Assembly: GCF_014306625.1 (NCBI RefSeq)
Contig: NZ_JACRYL010000011.1
Location: 62,001-126,000 of the forward strand
DNA length: 64,000 nucleotides
Source: Pedobacter fastidiosus
Lineage (GTDB): Bacteria > Bacteroidota > Bacteroidia > Sphingobacteriales > Sphingobacteriaceae
Direction of reading: 5' to 3'
Shown: positions 34,468 through 45,990 of the stretch, one piece after another
Layout of the letters: each line of letters starts with the position of its first letter
Numbering within the stretch: the first letter of the stretch is position 1
Translations under genes and position numbers: made by a program
The notes under the pieces: model-generated
The model's input: only the letters and a program-made list of their open reading frames with translations
What the model was told of the DNA's origin: nothing
Databases searched by the model: none

Positions 34468-35502
34468 ATGAAAAAATTATATTTCTTATTGTCTGTATTG
34501 ATATTTTCATTAGGGATTACAAGAGCGCAGACTTTCAAAAATCCATTGCTTCCATCAGGAGCTGATCCATACAGTTATTATAAGGATGGCTTTTATTATT
34601 ATACCAATTCTGCCGGAAATAGGGTAGAACTCTGGAAGAGTAAAACGCTTGAGGGCTTGAAAGACGCACCTCATAAAACCATTTGGAAAGCACCTTCTTC
34701 TGGTCCGTATTCCAGAAATATTTGGGCACCAGAAGTTATGTTTTTACGTGGAAAGTGGTACGCCTATTTTGCTGCGGATAATGGCAAAAACGAAAACCAC
34801 AGAATGTATGTTTTAGAAAATTCATCAAAAGACCCGATGGAAGGTGAATGGGTTTTTAAAGGACAAATTAACGATTCGACAAATAAGTGGGCCATTGACG
34901 GCGATGTAGCTGAAATTAATGGAAAACTTTACATGATTTGGTCGGGATGGGAAGGTGACGTTAACGGCAAACAAGAAATTTTTATGGCTAAGCTTAAAAA
35001 CCCATGGACAGTTGAAGGTGAGCGTTATAAAATATCTTCGCCGAAGTTTGAGTGGGAAAAAATTGGCGATTTGGGGAATTCTGAGCATGTTGATGTAAAC
35101 GAAGGTCCTCAATTTTTGGTGCATAACAACAAGGTTTTTATTATTTATTCTGCCAGTGGCTGTTGGACAGATTTTTATGCATTGGGAATGTTATTTGCCG
35201 ATTTAAAAAGTAATCTTTTAGATCCAAAATCATGGTCGAAATTTGATAAGCCAGTTTTTCAGAGATCGGTTGAAAATGGTGTCTATGCTCCAGGGCATAA
35301 TTCGTTTTTTAAATCGCCAGATGGGAAAGAAGATTGGATTTTGTACCATGCTAATGATAAACCCGGGCAAGGCTGTGGTGGTTTCCGTTCGCCAAGGGCA
35401 CAAAAATTTACTTGGAATGTGGATGGAACACCGAATTTTGGAATTCCTGTAAAAACAAGTCTAGAACTTGATGTACCATCAGAGAAAAATAAACTCAAAT
35501 AA
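34468..35502 (+). CDS. Secreted GH43-family glycoside hydrolase, 344 aa
   Basis: Second GH43 of the pair, only distantly similar to the first. Signal peptide 1-20 (GITRAQ). Catalytic set: base Asp33 in SGADPYSYY, modulating Asp144 in WAIDGDVAEI, acid Glu212 in NEGPQFLV. Other motifs include NIWAPEVMFLRGKWYAYFAADNG and GVYAPGHNSFFKSPDG. Sequence features (HVDVNEGPQ, GHNSFF) fit alpha-L-arabinofuranosidase-type GH43 subfamilies, but the subfamily cannot be assigned securely. It is followed by the tandem repeat array. Confidence 0.9.
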   Translation: MKKLYFLLSVLIFSLGITRAQTFKNPLLPSGADPYSYYKDGFYYYTNSAGNRVELWKSKTLEGLKDAPHKTIWKAPSSGPYSRNIWAPEVMFLRGKWYAYFAADNGKNENHRMYVLENSSKDPMEGEWVFKGQINDSTNKWAIDGDVAEINGKLYMIWSGWEGDVNGKQEIFMAKLKNPWTVEGERYKISSPKFEWEKIGDLGNSEHVDVNEGPQFLVHNNKVFIIYSASGCWTDFYALGMLFADLKSNLLDPKSWSKFDKPVFQRSVENGVYAPGHNSFFKSPDGKEDWILYHANDKPGQGCGGFRSPRAQKFTWNVDGTPNFGIPVKTSLELDVPSEKNKLK

Positions 35503-36300
35503 TATTCGTTGATATTTTACCACTTGAGCTTATATTTTACTTATCTGTTGTGCATTTGCAGTAAAAAGACTAATTAAAAAGATTGCTAGTTGTTCCTCCT
35601 CGTAAAGTCGACAATACGAACGTCATTGCGAAGCTGGGTTTGTGTGAGCTGAAGCAATCTGTTGTTTTATGCAAAAAACTTCTACCAAATTCACAATTGG
35701 TCTTACTTACATTTCTTACATGGTTAATTTTGATCTGCACTAAATTTTCACCACCTAAGACATCTGAGTTAACCTTTGCTGGTTGGCTATTGGTGAGGAA
35801 TCCCCTCATAGTTTTACAAATTGAATTTTACCACTTGAGCTTATATTTTAATCATATTTCTTATGGTCAATTATAATCTGCACTAAATTTTCACCACCTA
35901 AGACATCTGAGTTAACCTTAGCTGGTTGGCTATTGGTGAGGAATCCCCTCATAGTTTTACAAATTGCATTTTACGACAAGAGCTTATATTTACTTACATT
36001 TCTTATATGGTGAATTTAGATCTGCACTAAATTTTCACCACCTAAGACACTTGAGTTAACCTTAGCTGGTTGGCTATTGTTGAGAAATCCCCTCATAGTT
36101 TTACAAATTGAATTTTACCACTTGAGCTTATATTTCTTATATGGTGAATTTAGATCTGCACTAAATTTTCACCACCTAAGACACCTAAGTTAACCTTAGC
36201 TGGTTGGCTATTGGTGAGGAATTCCCTCATAGTTTTCCAACCTAACGTTATGTGTAACTTATATTTCTTATCTGGTGAATTAAAGTTAGATGCTCCAACC
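35503..36300. repeat. Tandem array of 134-144 bp structured units, with an internal insertion
   Basis: Four near-identical units, anchored on CTGCACTAAATTTTCACCAC at 35735, 35878, 36022 and 36156 (periods 143, 144 and 134). A partial start at 35513 and a decayed copy at about 36256-36290 flank them. Each unit can form three hairpins: GGTGAA/TTCACC with CTAAA pairing (36009-36039 and 36143-36173), CTAAG/CTTAG, and TGAGG/CCTCA. A 159-base segment (35544-35702) interrupts the first unit between two copies of TTACTTA. There is no coding frame; the plus and minus ORFs there are artefacts. Confidence 0.9.
35544..35702. mobile_element. Putative MITE-like insertion with 7-bp duplication
   Basis: Removing this segment and one copy of the flanking 7-bp direct repeat TTACTTA (35537-35543 and 35703-35709) restores a normal array unit matching its neighbours. 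The ends carry imperfect inverted repeats: TTGTGCATTTGCAG at 35548-35561 and the complement of TTGTGAATTTGG near 35682-35696. Inside is a relative of the palindromic element found at 61735 and 62198 (CGTCATTGCGAAG at 35621, with GATTGCT and AGCAATC at 35581 and 35653). No transposase is encoded. Confidence 0.5.
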
Positions 36301-36308
36301 GTTTTACT

Positions 36309-36320
36309 CAAACGTTTGCG
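36309..36320. promoter_or_regulatory. LacI-type operator candidate upstream of the GH109-like gene
   Basis: CAAACGTTTGCG, containing the 10-bp palindrome CAAACGTTTG, 111 bases before the GH109-like start. The same 12 bases occur at 38958-38969 upstream of the LacZ-type gene. Two identical sites before two sugar-degradation units suggest a common repressor or activator (LacI or AraC type by inference). No such regulator gene is in the window. Confidence 0.5.
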
Positions 36321-36430
36321 CAGTGTTATAATTTTTAAAGCAGATTGATTGCGCTAATTTTAGCTTTCGAGTATCAGATAGATATTTTTTAAACTAAGAT
36401 CAACCAACAAAAACCAAAACTAAACACACA

Positions 36431-37780
36431 ATGGAACGTAGAGATTTTATTAAAAATGGAGCAATGGCGGCGGCCGGATTTACCATCTTACCAACGGGAA
36501 GTCTTTTTGCATCAGACACAGGAAAAGTACGATTAGGTTACATTGGCGTAGGTGCAAGAGGCATGAGCCATATTTCTGAAGGCGCACTGCGTGATGATAT
36601 AGAAATTGTAGCCATTTGCGATACACAGGAAAGTTCACTAAAAATTTGTAGATCATTCCTTTCGAAAAAAGGTCAGCCAGCACCGGCTGAATACACTGGA
36701 GGTGCCGATGCCTACAAAAAACTTTTAGATAGAAAAGATATCGATGCCGTAATTATTGCAACGCCTTGGCAGTTTCATAAAGACCAAGCAATTTATGCCA
36801 TGAATGCTGGTAAATATGTGGGTTGTGAAGTTATCGCTGGACTTACAGTTGCTGATCATTGGGATATTGTAAATACATCAGAAAAAACTGGAATGCCTTA
36901 CATGACGCTTGAAAATGTTTGCTACAGACGGGATGTTATGGCTGCGCTAAACATGGTTAGAAAAGGACTATTTGGAGAATTAATCCACTTAGAAGGTGGC
37001 TATCAACATAATTTAAGAAATGTGCTATTTAATGATGGCAAACAATATTATGGCGGTGGAGTAGAATACGGCGAAAAGGGGATCAGTGAAGCGCAATGGA
37101 GAACGCAATTTAACATCGATCGGGATGGAGATTTGTATCCAACGCATGGTGCCGGTCCGATTATGCAATATGCAGATATAAATAGAGGGAACCGTTTTAC
37201 AAATTTGGTTTCTTTCAGCTCTAAAGCTCGGGGTTTATCTAAATATGTTGAGGAACAAGCGCCCGGCCATCCTAATGCCAAATTGAACTATAAAAATGGT
37301 GATGTAACGACAACGTTAATCAATTGCGCCAATGGAGAAACAGTTTTGTTAAGCCACGATACACATTTGCCAAGACCATATTCTATCGGATTTAGAGTGC
37401 AGGGAACAGACGGCATTTGGATGGATGTAAACAAATCTATCTACATTGAAAAACAAGCCAAAAATGATGATGCTTGGGAGCCAGTTAAAGAATGGTTCGA
37501 TAAATATGATCATCCACTTTGGAAGAAGTACGAAAAGGAAGCTGTAGGAGCAGGACATGGCGGAATGGATTGGTTTGTATTTAATGGGTTTATCCAAGCG
37601 GTTAAGCAGAAAAAACAAACGCCTATTGATGTTTATGATTCGGTAACGATGAGCGTTATTGCACCACTTTCTACAAAATCGTTAAAGGAAGGAAACAAGC
37701 CACAAGAATTTCCTGATTTTACAAAAGGAAAGTGGAAGGATAGAAAAAATACTTTCGCTTTAGATGATAGCGGTTTTTAA
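36431..37780 (+). CDS. Gfo/Idh/MocA-family protein of GH109 type, Tat-exported, 449 aa
   Basis: N-terminal twin-arginine signal (RRDFIKNG at 3-10, then AAAGFTILPTG). Rossmann domain with GYIGVGARG for NAD binding, followed by the Gfo/Idh/MocA C-terminal domain. The motif YPTHGAGP and the lack of soluble dehydrogenase features match GH109, which uses bound NAD to cleave alpha-GalNAc. It is therefore likely an alpha-N-acetylgalactosaminidase or relative, but the activity is not certain because many Gfo/Idh/MocA members are plain dehydrogenases. A NahK-like sugar kinase follows 95 bases later. First gene of a unit behind a CAAACGTTTG site. Confidence 0.8.
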   Translation: MERRDFIKNGAMAAAGFTILPTGSLFASDTGKVRLGYIGVGARGMSHISEGALRDDIEIVAICDTQESSLKICRSFLSKKGQPAPAEYTGGADAYKKLLDRKDIDAVIIATPWQFHKDQAIYAMNAGKYVGCEVIAGLTVADHWDIVNTSEKTGMPYMTLENVCYRRDVMAALNMVRKGLFGELIHLEGGYQHNLRNVLFNDGKQYYGGGVEYGEKGISEAQWRTQFNIDRDGDLYPTHGAGPIMQYADINRGNRFTNLVSFSSKARGLSKYVEEQAPGHPNAKLNYKNGDVTTTLINCANGETVLLSHDTHLPRPYSIGFRVQGTDGIWMDVNKSIYIEKQAKNDDAWEPVKEWFDKYDHPLWKKYEKEAVGAGHGGMDWFVFNGFIQAVKQKKQTPIDVYDSVTMSVIAPLSTKSLKEGNKPQEFPDFTKGKWKDRKNTFALDDSGF

Positions 37781-37817
37781 TCACAAAACAACGTTTTAAA
37801 CCCTATTATTAATTATG

Positions 37818-37859
37818 GTAATCTATTTCCGAAGGTTTTTAAAATCGGAAATAGATTAC
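37818..37859. other. 15-bp perfect inverted repeat between GH109-like and kinase genes
   Basis: GTAATCTATTTCCGA (37818-37832) and its exact complement TCGGAAATAGATTAC (37845-37859) around a 12-base loop, in the 95-base gap. No T run follows, so it is not a standard terminator. It could protect or process the mRNA between the two genes, or act as a binding site. Confidence 0.7.
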
Positions 37860-37875
37860 GATTACAGCTCATTTT

Positions 37876-38940
37876 ATGTTCCAAAATATTCTAAATTCTT
37901 ACGGCTTGGATGCTGATCAATGTCTGATCGAACCTTTTGGTTCTGGTTTGATTAATCACACCTGGAAAGTTTCTTTGGCAGACGCCGAATACATTCTGCA
38001 AAGGATAAATAACAACGTGTTTAAAAATCCAGAGAAGATTGATGATAATCTATACCACATCAAAAAATATCTTCAGGCAACCGTACCAGAATATTTGTTT
38101 GCGGCTCCATTGGCTACATTGGATCATAAAACGGTGGTTATTAGTGATGGGGAATATTATAGAATGTTGCCTTTTGTTAAAAATTCGCACACGATAGATA
38201 ACGTTACAAATTCTGATCAGGCTTACCATGCGGCCAAACAATTTGGTAAGTTTACGAGATTGCTGAATGATTTTGATCCCGAAAAACTAGGCTATACCTT
38301 GCCCGATTTTCATAACCTTTCGCTTAGGGTAGAGCAATTTAAAGAAGCTATTCAAAACGGAAATAAAGAACGGTTTAATCTCGGTAACGATGAGATTAAG
38401 GAAGTTATTCTCCACATGGATATTGCTGAAAAATATGCTCAGATCAAAAAGAAGAGGGAAATTCCGTTGAGGGTAATCCATCACGATACCAAGATCAACA
38501 ACGTTTTGTTAGATGATAATGATGAGGGACTATGCGTAATTGATTTGGATACCGTGATGCCAGGCTATTTTATTAGTGATGTTGGCGATATGATGCGCAC
38601 TTATTTATCTGAAGCCAATGAAGAAGAACAAGATGTAAAAAAAGTTAACATCCGTGAAGAAATTTTTACTTCCATTTACAAAGGTTACATGGAAGAAATG
38701 GATGGAATATTAACGCCAATAGAGAAGGATCTTTTTATTTACGGTGGCAAGTTTATGATTTACATGCAGGCAGTTCGGTTTTTAACAGATTTTTTAAATG
38801 GCGATGTGTATTATCAAACATCTTATCCCGATCATAATTTATCAAGAGCGAGGAACCAAATTGCTCTTTTAAAACAATATATCCGCTCTGAGCAGAATTT
38901 TAGGGAAACGATTGATGGCATGGAAATTAAAATTAACTGA
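37876..38940 (+). CDS. Sugar kinase of the aminoglycoside-phosphotransferase fold, NahK-like, 354 aa
   Basis: APH/ChoK-fold kinase. N-terminal lobe GSGLINHTWKV and YILQRINNNVFKNPE, then the catalytic HHDTKINNVLLDD (HxDxxxxN loop) and the Mg-binding DLDTVMPG. The architecture and the motif QRIN with following DNL resemble N-acetylhexosamine 1-kinase NahK, which makes GalNAc-1-P or GlcNAc-1-P. Placement directly after a GH109-type gene fits such a role, since GalNAc released outside would need phosphorylation inside. No signal peptide. Other APH-fold sugar kinases cannot be excluded. Confidence 0.75.
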   Translation: MFQNILNSYGLDADQCLIEPFGSGLINHTWKVSLADAEYILQRINNNVFKNPEKIDDNLYHIKKYLQATVPEYLFAAPLATLDHKTVVISDGEYYRMLPFVKNSHTIDNVTNSDQAYHAAKQFGKFTRLLNDFDPEKLGYTLPDFHNLSLRVEQFKEAIQNGNKERFNLGNDEIKEVILHMDIAEKYAQIKKKREIPLRVIHHDTKINNVLLDDNDEGLCVIDLDTVMPGYFISDVGDMMRTYLSEANEEEQDVKKVNIREEIFTSIYKGYMEEMDGILTPIEKDLFIYGGKFMIYMQAVRFLTDFLNGDVYYQTSYPDHNLSRARNQIALLKQYIRSEQNFRETIDGMEIKIN

Positions 38941-38957
38941 TTGAAACACAAGCAAAA

Positions 38958-38969
38958 CAAACGTTTGCG
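38958..38969. promoter_or_regulatory. LacI-type operator candidate upstream of the LacZ-type gene
   Basis: Second copy of CAAACGTTTGCG, 122 bases before the start of the GH2 gene. It is identical in 12 bases to 36309-36320. The distance to the start is similar in both cases (111 and 122 bases), which supports a regulatory function over chance. Confidence 0.5.
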
Positions 38970-39024
38970 TTCAGTTTGTTAAGAGTGACTGATTTGATAA
39001 GATTTTCTAATCAAACGCTCATAA

Positions 39025-42252
<3,228 letters not shown>

Positions 42253-42287
42253 TAAAAAAATATCAGCCCAAATGTTAACAATGCAAT

Positions 42288-42323
42288 GCCCCCAAAAAGT
42301 TAGACGCTTTATGGGGGCTTTTT
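42288..42323 (+). terminator. Rho-independent terminator of the LacZ-type gene
   Basis: 7-bp stem GCCCCCA / TGGGGGC (42288-42294, 42312-42318) followed by TTTTTC. It lies 35 bases after the stop codon. Confidence 0.8.
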
Positions 42324-42341
42324 CATTTAAGATTAAAAAGA

Positions 42342-42755
42342 CAATGGTTCGTGGAGACACGAACCACGGCTGGGCGCCTGAATTATGAACTATTTACCCA
42401 ACGCCTCGGTTCATGTCTCCACGAACAGAAATAATGAAGCTGCAGATAATGGTTCGTGGAGACACCAACCATGACTTAGCACCTGATTATTAGATATTTA
42501 CCTAACGCCGTGGTTCGTGTCTCCACGAACAGAAATAATGAAGCTGCAGATAATGGTTCGTGGAGACACGAACCACGGCTGGGCGCTTGGTTATGATAAA
42601 ACTATTTACCCAACGCCTCGGTTCGTGTCTCCACGAACAGAAATAATGAAGCTGCAGATAATGGTTCGTGGAAACACTAACCACGGGCTGGGCGCTTGGT
42701 TATGGATGATGAAACTATTTACCCAACGCCTCGGTTCGTGTCTCCACGAACTGAA
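42342..42755. repeat. Tandem array of palindromic units, 104-108 bp
   Basis: Four units beginning ATGGTTCGTGGAGACAC (the last one GTGGAAACAC) at 42344, 42449, 42553 and 42661. Each has a left palindrome (arms TGGTTCGTG and CACGAACCA around GAGA), a middle segment of about 45 bases (GGGCGCTTGG...TATTTACCCAACGCC) and a right palindrome with the complementary order (GTTCGTG TCTC CACGAAC). Spacer between units is AGAAATAATGAAGCTGCAGAT. It lies between the LacZ-type gene and the next GH gene. The small plus and minus ORFs here are artefacts of the repeat. Confidence 0.9.
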
Positions 42756-42845
42756 AAAAACGTATTTTAAACTAAAAATATTAATTGTAAAACCGACAGT
42801 TAAAAATATTTGAAAAACCTATATTTAAGGACTAATCAAATTCCC

Positions 42846-44879
42846 ATGAAACTGCGATTATTCACCATCTGCATCATCTTCTTATGCTTTAGCCAATCTT
42901 ACGCAAACAAAATAATCCCTCTAACTACAATTAGTTTTGGCTTGAATAGTAAGCTGATTTACGATTTGAATGTCGGAACATATTCTGTTATCCAAGGGAA
43001 AAAAGTGATTGTTGCGGATGCATTTACTTCGTTTAAAAACCATGGTATTTTCACCAGTTCGAAAGAATATACTCAAAGACTGTATGAAAGAACCTCAATT
43101 TCAGATGAATTTGGAAAGGGCTTTAAACATGAAATTTCGATGTTGAAAAAGGGGCTTCCTACTATGAAACTTATTTTTTACACGCACCAAAAAGCTGAAG
43201 TAATAATTATTCAATTAGAGATTAAAGGACAAAATCTAGAAAGTAATTATTTAGTTCCAATGGATGCCAAATTAATGAATAGTGGCTTAGAGAAAGATTC
43301 AAGAACTTTATTTGTACCATTCGATAACGATACTTTTATAAAATACAATGCTAAAGAATTCGAAAATGATGTAGAGAATATTTCTTCAGAAGTTGGCGCT
43401 ATTTACGATGATGTATCAAGAGCCGGAATAATTGCAGGTTCTATTGAGCACAAAATATGGAAATCTGCGGTAGAAACAACTCAGAAAAAGGAGAAAAGAC
43501 GTTTAAAAATCTGGTCTGGATATACCTCAAAAGATGTTACGAGAGATCAGATTGAACATGCTTCTTTAAGTGGGAATAGCATTAAATCGGCAAAAATATT
43601 TTTTGGCTTATTTGCAGATTGGCGAACAGGTTTAGAAACTTATGCAAAAGCAAACCGTTTGGCAGAGCCACCAATTGTTTTCAAATGGAAAGAAGGAACA
43701 CCTATTGGCTGGAACAGTTGGGGCGTTTTACAAGGAAAAATCAACTATGAAAACACAACAAAAGTAGTTGATTTTTTTGCCGATAGCCTTAAAAACTTTC
43801 GTAATGAGGGCATAGCTTATATTGATTTAGATTCTTTTTGGGATAATATGATTAAGGGAGGCTATGAGGGAGATTACACTCAGCTAAAAGCCTTTACCGA
43901 TTATTGCAGGAAAAAAGGATTGAAGCCAGGTGCTTATTGGGCACCTTTTACAGATTGGGGCTTTGGTTCAGGCCCGAATAGAAGGGCAGAGGGTTCTAAA
44001 TACACTTTTGGCGAAATGTGGACTAAAGTAAGGAAAGGTTATCATGATTTTGATGGTGCTAGGGCATTAGACCCAACACATCCAGGTACGAGAAAAAGAA
44101 TAGATTTGGTGATTGGAAAACTTAAAGCGTTAGGTTTTAAAATGATCAAAATCGATTTCTTAGGGCATGCATCTGTAGAATCTACATCATTTTACGACCG
44201 GAAAGTGAAAACAGGTATGCAGGCCTACGCATCGGGAATGGAATATTTGCTCAAGCAGCTTAATGGTGAAATGTTGGTTTATGCCGCGATTTCCCCAAAT
44301 CTGGCTTCAGGTAGATATGTGCACACAAGGAGGATTGCCTGCGATGCGTGGAAAACAATAAAAGATACTCAGTACACTTTAAACAGCGTTAATTATGGTT
44401 GGTGGCAAACGTATCTTTACGATTATATCGATGCCGATCATGTGGTTTTTGCCAAAGAAAGCTTCGGTGAAAATAAAGCTAGGCTGCTCTCGGCGGTAAT
44501 TACAGGATCATTAATCCTAGGAGATGATTTTTCTATAAATGGACAATGGAAGGGAATAGCCAAGAAACTTTTAAGCAATCCAGAATTTTTGAAGATCGTT
44601 AAAAACGGAAAGGCTTTTCGTCCAGTGGATGGAAATACAGGTGATAAAACAAGCAATCTCTTTATCCGTAAAATAGGAACAAGTTATTATTTAGCTGTCT
44701 TCAATTATTCTAAAAAGGATCTGGATTTTGACACAAGCCTAAAAAGATTGAATATTACCGAAGGTAAATATCAGGCAATTGAAATATTTGATCAGAAAAA
44801 AATGGATTTTAAAAATGGCACAAAACTCAACGTTGGGAGTGAGAGCGCAAGCTTATTTAAAATCGGTGCAGTAAAATAA
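42846..44879 (+). CDS. Secreted clan GH-D (GH27/GH36-like) alpha-galactosidase-type enzyme, 677 aa
   Basis: Signal peptide 1-20 (SQSYANK) using ATG 42846; the frame is open from 42810 through the TTG, with an unlikely extension. N-terminal beta domain (about 25-270), then the TIM barrel: GTPIGWNSWG (280-290), YIDLDSFWDN, WAPFTDWGFG. Nucleophile Asp437 in MIKIDFLGH and acid/base Asp500 in RIACDAW match clan D chemistry. A C-terminal beta domain ends the protein. It likely cleaves alpha-galactosides or alpha-GalNAc, but the substrate within the clan is not certain. It ends 2 bases from the convergent PLP gene. Confidence 0.85.
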   Translation: MKLRLFTICIIFLCFSQSYANKIIPLTTISFGLNSKLIYDLNVGTYSVIQGKKVIVADAFTSFKNHGIFTSSKEYTQRLYERTSISDEFGKGFKHEISMLKKGLPTMKLIFYTHQKAEVIIIQLEIKGQNLESNYLVPMDAKLMNSGLEKDSRTLFVPFDNDTFIKYNAKEFENDVENISSEVGAIYDDVSRAGIIAGSIEHKIWKSAVETTQKKEKRRLKIWSGYTSKDVTRDQIEHASLSGNSIKSAKIFFGLFADWRTGLETYAKANRLAEPPIVFKWKEGTPIGWNSWGVLQGKINYENTTKVVDFFADSLKNFRNEGIAYIDLDSFWDNMIKGGYEGDYTQLKAFTDYCRKKGLKPGAYWAPFTDWGFGSGPNRRAEGSKYTFGEMWTKVRKGYHDFDGARALDPTHPGTRKRIDLVIGKLKALGFKMIKIDFLGHASVESTSFYDRKVKTGMQAYASGMEYLLKQLNGEMLVYAAISPNLASGRYVHTRRIACDAWKTIKDTQYTLNSVNYGWWQTYLYDYIDADHVVFAKESFGENKARLLSAVITGSLILGDDFSINGQWKGIAKKLLSNPEFLKIVKNGKAFRPVDGNTGDKTSNLFIRKIGTSYYLAVFNYSKKDLDFDTSLKRLNITEGKYQAIEIFDQKKMDFKNGTKLNVGSESASLFKIGAVK

Positions 44880-44881
44880 AT

Positions 44882-45751
44882 TTAAAATTTATCTTTCATG
44901 CCGAACATTCCTAATAATCCGCCGGTATGAATAGCGAGTATTTTTTCATTTGCGCCAATTAAATTTTGTTTTTGGAGATCAATTATAGAAAAGAACATTT
45001 TTGCCGTATAAATAGGATCAATTAGTAATCCTGTATTTGTCGTAAATAATTTTATAAACTCGATTAACTCTGGCGTTGTTTTCGCATAGCCACCAAAATG
45101 GTAATCGAGGTGGAGTTCTAAGTGTTCTGAAAGCGGAGTGTATTTTTCAATTTCATCTTTAATAAAAGAACCACCCTTTAAAACTGGAATAATGTGAAGC
45201 TTGGATTTAAGATTATGATCCTGAATTCCTTTAAGTAATCCTGCTGCGGTAGTTCCGGTCCCGGCAACGCAGAAAATATGATCGTAATGTATAGCTAGTT
45301 CATTGATAATTTCTGAACAACCAATTGTTGCTTCTATTGATGCACCGCCCTCATCAATAAAAAAAGCCTGTTCGTCATCACCAAAATGTTTTTCGAATAA
45401 GCGTTTTTTGTCTTTATAACTTTCTCTATCCGTAAAAATAAGCTCCATACCAAAAAGGCTACAGAGCATTAACATTTCATTTTTAACAGATTCTCCACGA
45501 ACAAAAGCGGTAGATTTTAATCCAGATCGAGAGGCAAAAGCTGCGGTTGCGACCAGATGATTAGAATATGCTCCGCCGAAAGTTATTAAACGAGTTTTAT
45601 GCTCCTTTTGGGCTTTTAAAAGAATGTATTTGAGCTTTCGCCATTTATTTCCAGAAATATATGGATCAATTAAATCATCACGCTTCACAAATAAATTTGT
45701 AAAGGGTAGCAATTCTAATTTCTGTACAGGACTGTATATTTTTTCAAACAC
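44882..45751 (-). CDS. PLP-dependent D-cysteine desulfhydrase / ACC-deaminase-like enzyme, 289 aa
   Basis: Fold-type II PLP enzyme. Lys36 in YISGNKWRKLKYIL is the Schiff-base lysine; ITFGGAYSNHLVATAAF and VAGTGTTAAGLL are the phosphate and substrate loops. The family removes ammonia from D-cysteine or 1-aminocyclopropane-1-carboxylate; the true substrate cannot be told. Start is GTG 45749-45751, the only in-frame start before the conserved N-terminus. The 3-prime end meets the GH gene with a 2-base gap. Confidence 0.8.
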   Translation of the reverse strand: MFEKIYSPVQKLELLPFTNLFVKRDDLIDPYISGNKWRKLKYILLKAQKEHKTRLITFGGAYSNHLVATAAFASRSGLKSTAFVRGESVKNEMLMLCSLFGMELIFTDRESYKDKKRLFEKHFGDDEQAFFIDEGGASIEATIGCSEIINELAIHYDHIFCVAGTGTTAAGLLKGIQDHNLKSKLHIIPVLKGGSFIKDEIEKYTPLSEHLELHLDYHFGGYAKTTPELIEFIKLFTTNTGLLIDPIYTAKMFFSIIDLQKQNLIGANEKILAIHTGGLLGMFGMKDKF

Positions 45752-45761
45752 GTGTAAAAAT

Positions 45762-45792
45762 AAAAAACACCTGATGATTTCAAGTGTTTTTT
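45762..45792 (-). terminator. Probable terminator of the outer-membrane-like gene
   Basis: 9-bp stem AAAAAACAC / GTGTTTTTT (45762-45770, 45784-45792). On the minus strand it is followed by TATTTTTA. It lies about 200 bases after the stop of the 342-aa gene, so it may end that transcript. Confidence 0.5.
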
Positions 45793-45990
45793 AAGCGTTT
45801 TTTCAGATTATAACTACTTAAAATAGATTTTCCTTACTAAATAGGGAAAAAAATTAAGTACAATTCTGACATTTGAAGTAAAATTTTTCATGGTATTATT
45901 ATTAGGTATGATGAATTGTACAAATAACACGCCAAATATATTTTTTGTTCTATTTTTTAAAAAAAACTAACATTAAATTAATGTCGACAT

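Noticed and set aside
35570..35876. Short frames of 79 and 97 aa over the repeat region
   Set aside because: They run through the insertion and repeat units in both directions and have no coding signature.
35503..36300. CRISPR array in the repeat region
   Set aside because: The repeats are 134-144 bp, the sequence between repeats is itself repeated, and no cas genes are near.
42502..42813. Plus- and minus-strand frames in the palindromic array
   Set aside because: Their amino acid sequences simply repeat with the DNA period and have no protein-like features.
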